From NCBI GenBank assembly GCA_019247775.1, contig JAFBAN010000231.1, forward strand, positions 1 to 39,500: a stretch of 39,500 nucleotides of DNA, given 5' to 3'. This DNA is from Chitinophagaceae bacterium (GTDB lineage Bacteria > Bacteroidota > Bacteroidia > Chitinophagales > Chitinophagaceae). The translations under genes were made by a program, and so were the position numbers. Below are positions 1 to 8,961 of the stretch, piece by piece (the stretch's first letter is position 1; every line of letters starts with the position of its first letter). Under the pieces are notes generated by a model. The model was given only the letters and a program-made list of their open reading frames with translations, did not search any database and was not told the origin of the DNA.

Positions 1-1275
1 GATTCAGCTCTCAATGTGAATACGCATGAAGTAAACCTGGTATTCGACGAATATGTAACGCTGGACAACCCTGTCAGCAATCTCATTATTTCCCCATCGC
101 TGAAAAATACGCCGCAGATCACTTCAAAACTGCGGAATGTAACGATCAGTTTTCCCAAGGATACCCTGTTGCCGAATACCACGTATGCGTTCGACTTCGG
201 CAATTCGGTAAAGGATGTGAATGAAGGGAATATCGCCAGGGACCTCCGTTATGTCTTCTCCACCGGCAGCCATATCGACAACAATAACTATGGAGGGAAA
301 GTAGTGCTCGCTGAATCGGGTAAGGTAGACAGCAATATGATCGTGATGTTGCACCGCAACCTGGATGATTCGGCGGTTGCCAAAGAAAAGCCGGAATACT
401 ATACCCGCGTTAATGGCAATGGCCAGTTCATCTTCCATAACCTGCCGGAGGGGGTGTTCGCCGTGTATGCATTGACGAAGGGAACCTACAATAACCTCTA
501 TACGGATACGTCCAAAACCTTTGCTTTTTTAGACAACCCGGTCCGCATTGGCGCAACAACTCCATCTGATACCCTGTATGCCTACCAGACTGTTAAACGG
601 GATGCAGCGCAACAGCAGGTTGCCGCGGCCAGCCCGGTAAAATTGCCGAATGCCGATAAGCGACTCAGGTATACGGTGGAGTTTGACAATGGCTTTCAGG
701 ATATACTTACCAATATGAGCCTGAGTTTTCCGCGCCGCCTGAATGCGCCGGATACTGCGGGGATCGTGCTGTACGATACGGCTTTCCGGAAGCTGAATGG
801 TTACCGGATACGGCTGGATTCTGCGCGGACACGGATCCTGATCGCCTATCCCTGGAAAGAAAATACACCCTATCGCCTGATCATCGCCAAAGAGGCCGTT
901 AGCGATACGCTCGGGAATACGCTGGGCAAAACAGATACCGTAAAGTTCACGACCAGGAGGGAGGCGGACTATGGCAGTATCCGGATCCGTTTCGCCAATA
1001 TCGATCTGCAAAAAAATCCTGTGCTGCAACTGGTGCAGGGAGACAAGCTTGTGGAATCGGTACCGCTGACCGGCCCTGAATTTTCGCGTAAATTATACAA
1101 ACCCGGCACCTATGATCTGCGCATCCTGTATGATACCAACAGGAACGGCGTATGGGACCCGGGCCGATTTTTCCGCGGCAAACACCAGCCCGAGATCGTC
1201 CAGAACCTGCCCAGGCAACTGATCGTAAAAGCGAACTGGGATAATGAGGTCACAATTAACCCCCCGGCCCCCTGA
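1..1275 (+). CDS. Ig-like (Big_5) domain lipoprotein, C-terminal part
   Basis: The frame is open to the first base, so the 5' end lies outside the window; the first in-frame ATG is not the true start. The visible part begins inside a Big_5/SbsA-like Ig domain. The segment reading VFDEYVTLDNPVSNLIISP, followed by PKDTLLPNTTYAFDFGNSV, is characteristic of a widespread Bacteroidota lipoprotein family whose missing N-terminus normally carries a lipobox and a glycine/proline-rich linker. Later segments hold a carboxypeptidase-regulatory-like strand (about residues 95-160) and a second Ig-like module. The role is unknown; a cell-surface or periplasmic location is expected from the family. The last residues (INPPAP) and the TGA stop come from a GC-rich intergenic repeat arm, so the C-terminus may have been altered by repeat insertion. 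Confidence 0.8.
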   Translation, partial: DSALNVNTHEVNLVFDEYVTLDNPVSNLIISPSLKNTPQITSKLRNVTISFPKDTLLPNTTYAFDFGNSVKDVNEGNIARDLRYVFSTGSHIDNNNYGGKVVLAESGKVDSNMIVMLHRNLDDSAVAKEKPEYYTRVNGNGQFIFHNLPEGVFAVYALTKGTYNNLYTDTSKTFAFLDNPVRIGATTPSDTLYAYQTVKRDAAQQQVAAASPVKLPNADKRLRYTVEFDNGFQDILTNMSLSFPRRLNAPDTAGIVLYDTAFRKLNGYRIRLDSARTRILIAYPWKENTPYRLIIAKEAVSDTLGNTLGKTDTVKFTTRREADYGSIRIRFANIDLQKNPVLQLVQGDKLVESVPLTGPEFSRKLYKPGTYDLRILYDTNRNGVWDPGRFFRGKHQPEIVQNLPRQLIVKANWDNEVTINPPAP

Positions 1276-1397
1276 AGGGGGAGTTGAGGTACCTAAAAAA
1301 AATTTGAGAACCCTTCGGGATTAGGAATAGAAAACCTGGAGAACAAGACGGCAGGAAAATAAAAAAATCCCAACTCCCCCTTCAGGGGGCTGGGGGG
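1261..1397. repeat. GC-rich inverted repeat between the Ig-like gene and recR
   Basis: Arms at 1261-1286 and 1371-1396 are reverse complements at 25 of 26 positions. Each arm also contains the palindrome CCCCCTGAAGGGGG. The left arm encodes the last codons and TGA stop of the upstream gene. The right arm ends within 20 nt of the recR start. The 84 nt between them show no gene. Similar C-run/G-run elements are common in Bacteroidota intergenic DNA (recollection, not searched). Confidence 0.85.
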
Positions 1398-1402
1398 TGA
1401 GC

Positions 1403-1410
1403 TATCTTTA
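1403..1410 (+). promoter_or_regulatory. Putative -7 element of recR
   Basis: TATCTTTA matches the Bacteroidota -7 consensus TAnnTTTG except at the last base. It ends only 4 nt before the recR ATG, which would make the transcript leaderless or nearly so. No convincing -33 TTG is visible because the upstream DNA is the repeat arm. Confidence 0.4.
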
Positions 1411-1414
1411 CATT

Positions 1415-2029
1415 ATGCAACTACCATCTTCTTTATTACAAAATGCTGTCGCGGAATTTGCGAAACTGCCGGGTATCGGTAAGAAGACAGCATTACGGCT
1501 GGTACTGCACCTGTTGAAGCAGGATGTGACGGAAGCGAAACAGTTTGGTGAAGCGATAGCCAGAATGCGGGAAGAGATCAAGTTCTGTCAGCGCTGTTTC
1601 AATGTGAGCGATGGCGATATCTGTTCCATCTGTTCCAATTCCCTGCGCAACCAGCGCATGATCTGCGTGGTGGAAACCATCCGGGATGTGATCGCCATTG
1701 AGACCACGCAGCAACTGAACGGCACTTACCATGTTCTGGGCGGGATCATTTCCCCGCTGGATGGTATCGGTCCCGATCAACTGAATATCGAAACACTGGT
1801 GGCGCGCATCCAGAAAGAGGAAACGGAAGAATTGCTGTTTGCGCTCAATCCGAATATCCAGGGCGACACTACCATTTACTATATCCAGAAAAAGATCGCG
1901 CACCTGCCATGCCGCATCACTACCATCGCCAGGGGTATCGCATTTGGCGGAGAACTGGAATATGCCGATGAAATGACCCTTGCGCGCAGCATCGCCAACC
2001 GCCTGCCGGTACAACAGTATGTTAAATAA
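1415..2029 (+). CDS. recR: Recombination mediator protein RecR
   Basis: A 204-residue protein of normal RecR length. It has an N-terminal helix-hairpin-helix (FAKLPGIGKKTALRL, about residues 15-29), a four-cysteine zinc finger (C58, C61, C70, C73) and a Toprim domain starting near residue 82 (ICVVE), followed by the C-terminal Walker-B-like region rich in glycine (about residues 165-190). RecR acts with RecO, and in many species RecF, to load RecA on gapped single-stranded DNA. The open frame extends upstream to a GTG at 1397, but that lies in the repeat arm. The ATG at 1415 gives the family-typical start MQLPSSLL and is preferred. Confidence 0.95.
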   Translation: MQLPSSLLQNAVAEFAKLPGIGKKTALRLVLHLLKQDVTEAKQFGEAIARMREEIKFCQRCFNVSDGDICSICSNSLRNQRMICVVETIRDVIAIETTQQLNGTYHVLGGIISPLDGIGPDQLNIETLVARIQKEETEELLFALNPNIQGDTTIYYIQKKIAHLPCRITTIARGIAFGGELEYADEMTLARSIANRLPVQQYVK

Positions 2030-2129
2030 CCAGCCGCCGGCCATCACCGTTCAGGCAACCATTTATTTCCCGATCCCGTACCTTTTCGTATCGTAACATT
2101 GAATAATTTGCGGCTTTAACGGCATAAAT

Positions 2130-2549
2130 ATGAAAAACTGGGTTAAAGTAGTGCTGGTTATCGGTGTGATAGGGTTGCTGGCAGCGGCAGGGTTGGTCTA
2201 TTATGTATACAACAAGCCGCACCGCGACGTGAGCAAGGAGCAGGGCCTGCAGTTGTCGGCACAGAACTTGTACGACGCCTTCCGCACCAATGAAGCCCAG
2301 GCGAATAAACTTTACCTCGATAAAGCCATCGAACTGAGTGGAGAAGTGGCCGATCTGACCACCAACCAGGATGGAAAGACCGTGGTGAATTTCAAGACCA
2401 GCGATCCCCTGTTCGTGATCAACTGCACGTTCAGGGATAATCCGGGGGACCTTAAGCCGGGACAGATCATCACTTTCAAAGGCATCTGTACGGGTTATAT
2501 CCCCGATGCCAATGTGGTGATCAATGAAGGTGTACTTGTAAAAAAATAA
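2130..2549 (+). CDS. Membrane-anchored OB-fold (tRNA_anti-like) protein
   Basis: A 139-residue protein with an N-terminal membrane anchor or uncleaved signal (about residues 4-26), then a domain resembling the tRNA_anti-like OB-fold family. That domain reads LYDAFRTNEAQANKLYLDKAIELSG and then alternating beta strands ending in VVINEGVLV. The family occurs in Bacteroidota and has no established function; nucleic-acid binding is suggested only by the fold name. YceI follows after 16 nt, so the two are probably co-transcribed. A near-promoter TAATTTG lies at about 2104-2110. Confidence 0.7.
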   Translation: MKNWVKVVLVIGVIGLLAAAGLVYYVYNKPHRDVSKEQGLQLSAQNLYDAFRTNEAQANKLYLDKAIELSGEVADLTTNQDGKTVVNFKTSDPLFVINCTFRDNPGDLKPGQIITFKGICTGYIPDANVVINEGVLVKK

Positions 2550-2565
2550 AGTAAAGCAACAACCG

Positions 2566-3090
2566 ATGAAATCTGTAATTGTACTTGTGCTGTCGATGGC
2601 GTTTTTTGCAACAGCGGCCGACGCCCAGAAAATATTCTCTACTCGTAACGGGAAGATCAGTTTTTCCGCTCCCAAAGACGAGGATGTCAAAGCTGTGAAC
2701 AACGAAGTGGTCAGTCGTATTGCCGATAACGGTCAGATCACGTTCAGCATGGTAATCAAAAGTTTCCGGTTCAAATTTGCGGAGATGCAGGAGCATTTCA
2801 ACGACCAGTATCTCGAGAGCAGCAAATTTCCCCGCGCCGATTTCAAAGGAAATATCGTGAACCTGTCCGATGTGAACTTTTCAAAAGATGGCGTGTACAA
2901 AGTAACCGTGAAGGGCGACCTGACCATGCACGGCGTCACCAAAAACCTGACCGTGCCGGGAACCATCACCATCAGCGGAGGCAAACCGTCGGTAGAAGCG
3001 CAGTTTACCGCCCTGATGAAAGATTTCAATGTGAGCGCTTCCAGTGTTACCGACAGGGTAACCGTAGATATTGCCTGCCAGTATCAATAG
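2566..3090 (+). CDS. YceI family periplasmic protein
   Basis: A 174-residue protein with a Sec signal peptide (residues 1-20, cleavage after ADA). The YceI lipocalin-like beta-barrel is recognisable from the strands ending in SSKFPRADFKG and KGDLTMHGVTKNLTVP, the family signature with the conserved TMHGVTK turn. YceI proteins bind isoprenoid-type lipids and are linked to alkaline, osmotic or respiratory physiology in other bacteria; the ligand here is unknown. It follows the OB-fold gene by 16 nt and precedes a DUF5777 gene. YceI and DUF5777 genes often neighbour each other in Bacteroidota (recollection). Confidence 0.9.
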   Translation: MKSVIVLVLSMAFFATAADAQKIFSTRNGKISFSAPKDEDVKAVNNEVVSRIADNGQITFSMVIKSFRFKFAEMQEHFNDQYLESSKFPRADFKGNIVNLSDVNFSKDGVYKVTVKGDLTMHGVTKNLTVPGTITISGGKPSVEAQFTALMKDFNVSASSVTDRVTVDIACQYQ

Positions 3091-3118
3091 TCCATTACTT
3101 TACATAAAAACTGAGCTT

Positions 3119-4018
3119 ATGAAGATCCCTCCTTACCGGGTACTGCTATTTATTTGCATTAACTGTATGGCGATGGCTGCTTTTGGGCAGCAGGTAGACC
3201 TGTTCAAAATGCAGGACAGTACCAATACCCAAACCGGCGCCAGCCGCGGCGAACCTGTACTCAATACATTTTATTCCACAAGGCTTGTAAACACCCATAC
3301 CGTGGAGATCACGGGGAAAGGCAGTATGGATTTCCGGATCAATCACCGCTTTGCACCGCTTAATTCCGGGCTTTATAATATGTTCGGTCTGGATGCGGCA
3401 TCCATGCGGATGGGTTTCGATTTCGGCATCGCCAATAACCTGATGATCGGTATCGGCCGTTCTACGCTCTACAAGGAGCTCGACTGGTTCATCAAATACC
3501 GGCTGGTCCACCAGCGCGAAGGGGGATCGGTGCCCATATCTGTAGCACTGCTGGCTGCCTGGGCATACCGGACACTCGATTACGATCCTACGCTGAAAGT
3601 GAGCGGCTCTGACCGTACTTATTTCACCGGCGCTTTGCTGATCGGCAGCAAACTGAGTTCAACCACGTCTATCCAGGTATCGCCTACCTATACCCATTAT
3701 AACCGGGTGCTCAATTTCAATACAACCATCAGGGATCTGTTTGCGATCGGACTGCTGGCCAGGCAGCGGGTAAGCCGCCGGATGAGCATCAATGCGGAGT
3801 ATGTGATCCAGACAAATCGGTTTCCCGGCACCTATGATCCGTTGTCTCTGGGCGTAGACATCAATACCGGCGGACACGTATTCCAATTGCATTTTACCAA
3901 TTCTTCCGGTATGAACGAGCACAGCGCCATCCATGAGACCACCGGTTCATGGGGTAATGGCGATGTACGCTGGGGCTTTAATATTTCGAGGATATTCAAT
4001 ATCGGGAGAAGGCACTAA
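3119..4018 (+). CDS. DUF5777 family outer-membrane beta-barrel protein
   Basis: A 299-residue protein. The open frame begins at 3071, overlapping yceI, but the ATG at 3119 directly precedes a signal peptide (MKIPPYRVLLFICINC, cleavage after FGQ) and is chosen. The mature part is rich in alternating aromatic strands and carries the DUF5777-typical start RLVNTHTVEITGKGSMDFRI and later LDWFIKYRLV. The family is a predicted outer-membrane barrel of unknown function. It ends in INIGRRH rather than a classic terminal aromatic residue. A strong hairpin terminator begins 21 nt after its stop. Confidence 0.8.
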   Translation: MKIPPYRVLLFICINCMAMAAFGQQVDLFKMQDSTNTQTGASRGEPVLNTFYSTRLVNTHTVEITGKGSMDFRINHRFAPLNSGLYNMFGLDAASMRMGFDFGIANNLMIGIGRSTLYKELDWFIKYRLVHQREGGSVPISVALLAAWAYRTLDYDPTLKVSGSDRTYFTGALLIGSKLSSTTSIQVSPTYTHYNRVLNFNTTIRDLFAIGLLARQRVSRRMSINAEYVIQTNRFPGTYDPLSLGVDINTGGHVFQLHFTNSSGMNEHSAIHETTGSWGNGDVRWGFNISRIFNIGRRH

Positions 4019-4038
4019 AGTAAGCCTGTAACGCAGTG

Positions 4039-4080
4039 AGGGCCGTCGTTTATATTTTGATATAAGCGCACGGCCCTTTA
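4039..4080 (+). terminator. Terminator after the DUF5777 gene
   Basis: Stem AGGGCCGT (4039-4046) pairs with ACGGCCCT (4070-4077), with an inner TTATAT/ATATAA extension, followed by TTTATATTTG. The short T run merges directly into a -7 promoter element. Confidence 0.75.
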
Positions 4081-4086
4081 TATTTG
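4079..4086 (+). promoter_or_regulatory. -7 promoter element of the methionine synthase leader
   Basis: TATATTTG is an exact match to TAnnTTTG and lies 1 nt past the terminator stem. Transcription would start near 4091, giving a 5' leader of about 255-265 nt before the first methionine synthase gene. Confidence 0.6.
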
Positions 4087-4090
4087 CAGA

Positions 4091-4210
4091 ACCTCAACAG
4101 GCGGATTTGTTTATTGTTCGGCCTGTCGTTCCCGGCGCAAGCAGGGAAGAATCGAACTAATAAACGTTCTGAAGTGGTATTCCCACATTCCCGGCGTTTA
4201 TTGGTTTGTC
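4091..4210 (+). promoter_or_regulatory. Structured 5' leader with mutually exclusive stems
   Basis: Segment 4153-4166 can pair in two ways. Upstream, it pairs with GTTTATTGTTCG at 4109-4120 (12 pairs, one bulged T at 4158). Downstream, it pairs with 4195-4208 (14 consecutive pairs, two of them G-U). Further helices are ACAGGC/GCCTGT (4097-4102 with 4121-4126), TTCCC/GGGAA (4129-4133 with 4144-4148) and GTGG/CCAC (4174-4177 with 4183-4186). The first of these would be pseudoknotted with the upstream pairing. The arrangement resembles the alternative pairing of a riboswitch or attenuator. No B12 box, SAM-I core or other class signature was recognised. Its place before methionine synthase suggests a response to a methionine-cycle or cobalamin metabolite, which is inference. 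Confidence 0.5.
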
Positions 4211-4222
4211 AGGTGTCGTTAA

Positions 4223-4332
4223 CGTGAGACGTGAATCGTCAGGCGTGAAACGTGAGCGGCTCCGCATATCGGAAGCTCTGATGCTAAATTGCTCACGATT
4301 GACGTCTCACGCCTGACGATTCACGTCTCACG
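4223..4332. repeat. Inverted pair of heptamer arrays (CGTGANN family)
   Basis: The left arm 4223-4257 is five 7-nt units of the form CGT(G/C)Ann, for example CGTGAGA, CGTGAAT and CGTCAGG. The right arm 4291-4332 is the reverse complement in the same unit order but with six units; the extra one reads ATTGACG. The arms can form a long hairpin ending 12 nt before the first possible ATG of the methionine synthase gene, so it lies in that gene's leader. A short single-arm relative sits at 13552-13572. Confidence 0.85.
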
Positions 4333-4356
4333 ACCACAACTTAAATGCATAACGCC

Positions 4357-5367
4357 ATGAACATTCGCAAAGAACTCGAAAAAAGGATCCTGGTGATCGA
4401 TGGGGCCATGGGCACAATGATACAGCGGCATAAGCTTGGAGAAGCCGATTACCGCGGTGAGCGTTTCAAAGACTGGCATACAGATGTGAAGGGGAATAAT
4501 GACCTGCTCTGCATCACCCAGCCGGAGATCATCAAAGGCATTCATAAGCAATACCTCGCCGCCGGTGCAGATATCATCGAAACGAATACATTCAGCAGCA
4601 CCGTTATCGCCATGGCCGATTACGATATGCAGTCGCTGGCTTACGAGCTCAATGTAGCAGCTGCACGTTGCGCGCGCGAAGCAGTGAAGGAATTCCTGAC
4701 CGAGAACCCCGCAGCCGCACCCAAATTCGTGGCTGGCGCTATCGGTCCGCTCAATAAAACGCTGAGCCTTTCACCGGATGTGAACAATCCAGGGTACCGT
4801 GCCGTCAGCTTCAATGAAGTGGTGGATGCTTATTATGAGCAGATCCGCGGACTCGTAGACGGCGGGGTCGATCTGCTGCTGATCGAAACGATCTTCGATA
4901 CCCTGAATGCGAAAGCGGCCATCTTCGCCGCAAAAAAATATTTCAGGGCCACCGGTACCGAGCTGCCTGTGATGATCAGCGGAACGATCACCGATGCATC
5001 GGGCCGTACGCTGAGCGGACAAACATTGGAAGCCTTCTACACTTCAGTAATGCATGCCGAACCACTGAGCGTTGGCCTGAACTGCGCGCTGGGCGCCGCG
5101 GAAATGCGAAGTCATATTGAGGAGCTGTCGCAGATCGCATCCTGTTATACATCCGCCTACCCCAATGCAGGCCTGCCCAATGCGATGGGCGAATACGATG
5201 AACAGCCGCACGAGACCGCGCATTTCATCGAAGACTGGGCGAAACAGGGATTTGTAAATATCGTGGGCGGCTGCTGCGGCACTACGCCCGATCATATCAG
5301 GCATATCGCCGCACAGGTAAAAAATCTCACACCAAGACCATTGCCCGTTCTGGAAATGGCTTTATAA
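4357..5367 (+). CDS. metH: Methionine synthase, homocysteine-binding module (split MetH)
   Basis: A 336-residue homocysteine S-methyltransferase domain: [11 protein letters not shown] near the start, then ETNTFSS, LNCALG and VGGCCGTTP. The three zinc-binding cysteines lie in the LNCALG and GGCCG motifs and are all present. They activate homocysteine for methyl transfer from methylcobalamin. In most bacteria this is the N-terminal third of one MetH of about 1,230 residues. Here it ends with its own stop and the remaining modules follow after an 18-nt gap. An ATG at 4345 is also in frame, and counted from there the cysteines are 247, 310 and 311. The ATG at 4357 ([10 protein letters not shown]) fits the family start better. 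Expression is probably controlled through the structured leader upstream. Confidence 0.93.
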   Translation: MNIRKELEKRILVIDGAMGTMIQRHKLGEADYRGERFKDWHTDVKGNNDLLCITQPEIIKGIHKQYLAAGADIIETNTFSSTVIAMADYDMQSLAYELNVAAARCAREAVKEFLTENPAAAPKFVAGAIGPLNKTLSLSPDVNNPGYRAVSFNEVVDAYYEQIRGLVDGGVDLLLIETIFDTLNAKAAIFAAKKYFRATGTELPVMISGTITDASGRTLSGQTLEAFYTSVMHAEPLSVGLNCALGAAEMRSHIEELSQIASCYTSAYPNAGLPNAMGEYDEQPHETAHFIEDWAKQGFVNIVGGCCGTTPDHIRHIAAQVKNLTPRPLPVLEMAL

Positions 5368-5385
5368 ATTTCATCGCGGATACTT

Positions 5386-8088
5386 ATGAGTGATCTGACA
5401 ACTATCAAACCTTACCTGCGACTTTCCGGACTGGAGCCATTGGTGATCCGTCCGGAAACCAATTTCGTTAATGTAGGTGAACGGACCAATGTAACCGGCT
5501 CTAAGAAATTCGCAAGGCTGGTACGCGAAGGACAATATGAAGAAGCACTTTCTGTTGCCCGGCAGCAGGTAGAAAGCGGGGCCCAGGTGCTGGACGTGAA
5601 TATGGATGATGCCATGCTCGACGGCGTTTCGGCCATGCGCACTTTCCTCAACCTGGTGCAAAGCGAACCCGATATTGCCCGCATCCCGATCATGATCGAC
5701 AGTTCCAAATTCGAGATCATTGAGGCGGGATTGCAATGCGTGCAGGGTAAATGTATCGTGAACTCGATCTCGATGAAGGAAGGCGAAGCCAAATTCATAG
5801 AGCAGGCATTCACCTGCAAGGCCTACGGCGCCGCAGTGATCGTGATGGCTTTTGACGAGGAAGGACAGGCCGATACCAAGAAAAGGAAAGTGGAGATCTG
5901 TCACCGTGCGTACAAGATCCTTACAGAGAAAGTGCATTTTGCGCCGCAGGACATCATTTTCGATCCGAATATTTTCGCGATCGCCACGGGTATTGAAGAG
6001 CATAACAACTATGCGGTGGATTTTATCGAGGCCACCCGCGAGATCAAACGGCTGATGCCTCTTACCAAGGTAAGCGGCGGGGTCTCCAATGTATCTTTTT
6101 CCTTCCGCGGTAACGACCATGTGCGTGAAGCCATTCATGCCGTATTCCTTTACCATGCCATCAGGGCAGGTATGGACATGGGTATCGTTAACGCAGGACA
6201 GCTGGTGGTATACGATGAGATCGAACCTACCCTGAAACAGCTTTGCGAAGATGTGATCCTGAACCGCAATAACGATGACAACAGCGCCACCGAAAAGCTT
6301 ATCCAGCACGCCGAAACGGTGAAAGCGAAAGGCAAAGTGGAAGTGAAAGATGAAGCCTGGAGAAATGATACGGTTGAAAAAAGATTATCGCATTCGCTTG
6401 TCAATGGCATCACCGATTATATTGAAGCCGATACCGAAGAAGCCCGGCAGAAATACCCCACGCCGCTGGAAGTGATCGAAGGTCCGCTGATGGATGGCAT
6501 GGGCATCGTAGGCGACCTGTTCGGCGCCGGCAAAATGTTCCTGCCGCAGGTAGTGAAAAGTGCAAGGGTGATGAAGAAAAGCGTGGCCATACTCACTCCA
6601 TACATCGAAGCGGAGAAAGAGCAGCGAAAAAAAGCCGGCGGCGCCGGCGACACTTCGGGCGCGGCGAAGATCCTGCTGGCAACGGTAAAGGGCGATGTAC
6701 ATGATATCGGCAAGAACATCGTGGGTGTGGTGCTGGGATGTAATGGTTATGATATCATCGATCTTGGCGTAATGGTGCCTTCGGATAAAATACTTGATAC
6801 CGCACAGAAAGAAAATGCAGCCATCATCGGGCTTAGCGGACTCATCACGCCTTCACTGGATGAAATGGTGCATATTGCCAAAGAAATGAAACGCCGCGGT
6901 ATGGTGCAGCCCCTGTTGATCGGCGGCGCCACCACCTCGCGCATCCATACCGCCGTAAAAATTGCGCCTGAATACGAACAGGGAGTGGTGCATGTGCTGG
7001 ATGCTTCGAGAAGCGTAACTGTTGCCGGTTCGCTGCTGAGTAAAGAACAGAAGACCGGGTTCCTCAGCGATACCCAGTCTGAGTACATTCGTCTGAAAGA
7101 AGGTTTCGATAGTAAAAAATCGGTTAAGAGTTACCTGGCTTATGAAGATGCACTGAAGAACAAAGTGAAGGTAGACTGGGATGCACACCTCACACAAACA
7201 CCTGAATTTACCGGCACCAGGGTTTTCGATGACTTCGATCTTGGTGCGTTACGGCCTTATATCGACTGGAAACCTTTCTTCATTACCTGGGAAATGCATG
7301 GCAATTTTCCGGAGATACTGACCGATAGCGTGGTGGGTAAAGAAGCGACGAAACTGTACAACGATGCCAATGCGCTGCTCGACAAGATCATCGCCGAAAA
7401 ATGGCTGCAGGCCAAAGGCATTATCGGTTTCTGGGAAGCGGCAGGCAATGGCGATGATGTTATGGTGAAGAACGGTGCCGAAAGCGTAAAGCTGTCTTTC
7501 CTGCGGCAGCAGATCAAAAAGGCGCCGGATCAACCCAATCTTTCGCTCGCGGATTTCATAGCGCCTGCATCAACCGGTAAAAAAGATTATATCGGTGCAT
7601 TCGCCGTAACCCTGCACGGCATCGAAACACATATCAAACGGTTTGAAGCAAGCCACGACGACTACAACAAGATCATGCTGCAGGCGCTGGCCGACCGCTT
7701 TGCGGAAGCTTTTGCCGAGGCGTTGCACCAGCAGACCCGGAAAGAATTCTGGGGATATGCAAAAGATGAGCAGCTCAGCAATGCAGACCTGATCAAGGAA
7801 CAATACATCGGTATCCGTCCGGCGCCGGGTTACCCCGCCTGCCCCGATCATACCGAAAAACATAAGCTGTTCGGGTTATTGCAGGCAACAGAGGCGATCG
7901 GCATACAATTGACCGAGAGCCTGGCCATGTATCCCGCATCTTCTGTCTGCGGCTGGTATTTCTCTAACCCGAAAAGTCAGTACTTTGGTGTGGGCAAGAT
8001 CCAGCGCGACCAATTGGAAGACTACGCAAAACGAAAGGAAATGCCGCTGGAAACAGTGGAGCGATGGCTGAGCCCGGTACTGGAATAA
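5386..8088 (+). CDS. metH: Methionine synthase, folate, cobalamin and reactivation modules (split MetH)
   Basis: A 900-residue protein. The pterin-binding (methyltetrahydrofolate) domain spans about residues 20-290 ([22 protein letters not shown]). The cobalamin cap helices cover about 335-415. The B12-binding Rossmann domain follows with DVHDIGKN (437-444); His439 is the expected cobalt ligand. The AdoMet-binding reactivation domain covers about 590-895 and contains [12 protein letters not shown] near 811-822. Together with the preceding gene this covers every domain of cobalamin-dependent MetH, so the pair should form a functional two-subunit enzyme converting homocysteine to methionine. 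No frameshift debris is visible in the 18-nt gap, so the split looks like a natural gene boundary. Two-gene methionine synthases occur in other Bacteroidota (recollection). Confidence 0.95.
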   Translation: MSDLTTIKPYLRLSGLEPLVIRPETNFVNVGERTNVTGSKKFARLVREGQYEEALSVARQQVESGAQVLDVNMDDAMLDGVSAMRTFLNLVQSEPDIARIPIMIDSSKFEIIEAGLQCVQGKCIVNSISMKEGEAKFIEQAFTCKAYGAAVIVMAFDEEGQADTKKRKVEICHRAYKILTEKVHFAPQDIIFDPNIFAIATGIEEHNNYAVDFIEATREIKRLMPLTKVSGGVSNVSFSFRGNDHVREAIHAVFLYHAIRAGMDMGIVNAGQLVVYDEIEPTLKQLCEDVILNRNNDDNSATEKLIQHAETVKAKGKVEVKDEAWRNDTVEKRLSHSLVNGITDYIEADTEEARQKYPTPLEVIEGPLMDGMGIVGDLFGAGKMFLPQVVKSARVMKKSVAILTPYIEAEKEQRKKAGGAGDTSGAAKILLATVKGDVHDIGKNIVGVVLGCNGYDIIDLGVMVPSDKILDTAQKENAAIIGLSGLITPSLDEMVHIAKEMKRRGMVQPLLIGGATTSRIHTAVKIAPEYEQGVVHVLDASRSVTVAGSLLSKEQKTGFLSDTQSEYIRLKEGFDSKKSVKSYLAYEDALKNKVKVDWDAHLTQTPEFTGTRVFDDFDLGALRPYIDWKPFFITWEMHGNFPEILTDSVVGKEATKLYNDANALLDKIIAEKWLQAKGIIGFWEAAGNGDDVMVKNGAESVKLSFLRQQIKKAPDQPNLSLADFIAPASTGKKDYIGAFAVTLHGIETHIKRFEASHDDYNKIMLQALADRFAEAFAEALHQQTRKEFWGYAKDEQLSNADLIKEQYIGIRPAPGYPACPDHTEKHKLFGLLQATEAIGIQLTESLAMYPASSVCGWYFSNPKSQYFGVGKIQRDQLEDYAKRKEMPLETVERWLSPVLE

Positions 8089-8151
8089 GGCTTTTTCAAA
8101 ATTGAATACTGCTGCCGGTAATGCGGCTGCGGGCGTTAAACCAAAACTAAC

Positions 8152-8958
8152 ATGAGCTTCTGCAGGATACTGCTGACAGCACTTCTTTTTCTTCCCTTTT
8201 CCCTGATCGCCCAGAAGCGCCAGGAAAGGGCCGGGGAATTTTATTTTTCCTGGGGCTATAACAAGGAATGGTACACGCGTTCCGATGTTAATGTCTCCCA
8301 ACCCGAACTCAATACTTTTTATACGCTTCATTCGGTGCATTCGCATGATCATCCCGGCTGGGATGAGGGATTGTTTTCAACCCCGATCAGCATTCCGCAA
8401 TACAATTACCGGCTGGGCTATTTTTTCAATCGCAAAAAAGGCTGGGGACTGGAGATCAATTTCGACCATACCAAGCATATCATCCAGGACAATCAGTTAA
8501 TAGAAGTGAGCGGTTCATTCAATAACAAACAGACCGATTCGGTGATCCGCTTTTCAGAATCCAACGGATTTTATTACTACCTGAATAACGGCGCCAATTT
8601 TCTGCTCTTCAATCTGGTGAAGCGATGGAACTGGCAGGAAAGTCCGTCAGGCAAATTCAAACTGGATGCCCTGGCCAAAGCAGGTATCGGTCCTGTGATC
8701 CCGCATGTACAGAACAGTTTTTTCGGCCAGGCGAATGACGCGGGTTTTCAGCTGGGCGGTTGGAATATGGGGATAGAGGCAGGAATGCGCGCTACTTTTT
8801 TCAGGCGTGTTTATCTTGAGTTCACCAATAAACTCGACTATGCCCGCTACTCCGGGCTGAAAGTTTACCGCGGCGAGGCGAGTCAGGCATTCGGCACCTA
8901 TGAGCTGATCCTTAGCCTGGGTGTTACCGTAGCGGCGGGCCCTAAACACATGCAATAG
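8152..8958 (+). CDS. Predicted outer-membrane beta-barrel protein, function unknown
   Basis: A 268-residue protein with a signal peptide (MSFCRILLTALLFLPFSLIA, cleavage before QKRQ). The mature part begins GEFYFSWGYNKEWYTRSDV and continues as alternating hydrophobic/aromatic strands (NYRLGYFFNRKKGWGLEINFDHTKH, LEFTNKLDYARY), typical of a small outer-membrane barrel. I do not recognise a named family. It begins 63 nt after methionine synthase without a clear promoter, so read-through transcription is possible. It converges with the LOG-family gene, with only 3 nt between the stop codons and no terminator visible. Confidence 0.65.
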   Translation: MSFCRILLTALLFLPFSLIAQKRQERAGEFYFSWGYNKEWYTRSDVNVSQPELNTFYTLHSVHSHDHPGWDEGLFSTPISIPQYNYRLGYFFNRKKGWGLEINFDHTKHIIQDNQLIEVSGSFNNKQTDSVIRFSESNGFYYYLNNGANFLLFNLVKRWNWQESPSGKFKLDALAKAGIGPVIPHVQNSFFGQANDAGFQLGGWNMGIEAGMRATFFRRVYLEFTNKLDYARYSGLKVYRGEASQAFGTYELILSLGVTVAAGPKHMQ

Positions 8959-8961
8959 CGC

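Noticed and set aside
4091-4210. Cobalamin or SAM-I riboswitch before metH
   Set aside because: A lone GGGAA is present but no B12 box or CCCGCAACTG core, and no SAM-I core; left as an unassigned structured leader.
4223-4332. CRISPR-like array
   Set aside because: Units are 7 nt with no spacers, and the two arms are inverted, not direct.
5371-6309. 312-codon open frame on the minus strand inside the methionine synthase gene
   Set aside because: Antisense to conserved pterin-binding sequence; translation has no domain, signal or start context.
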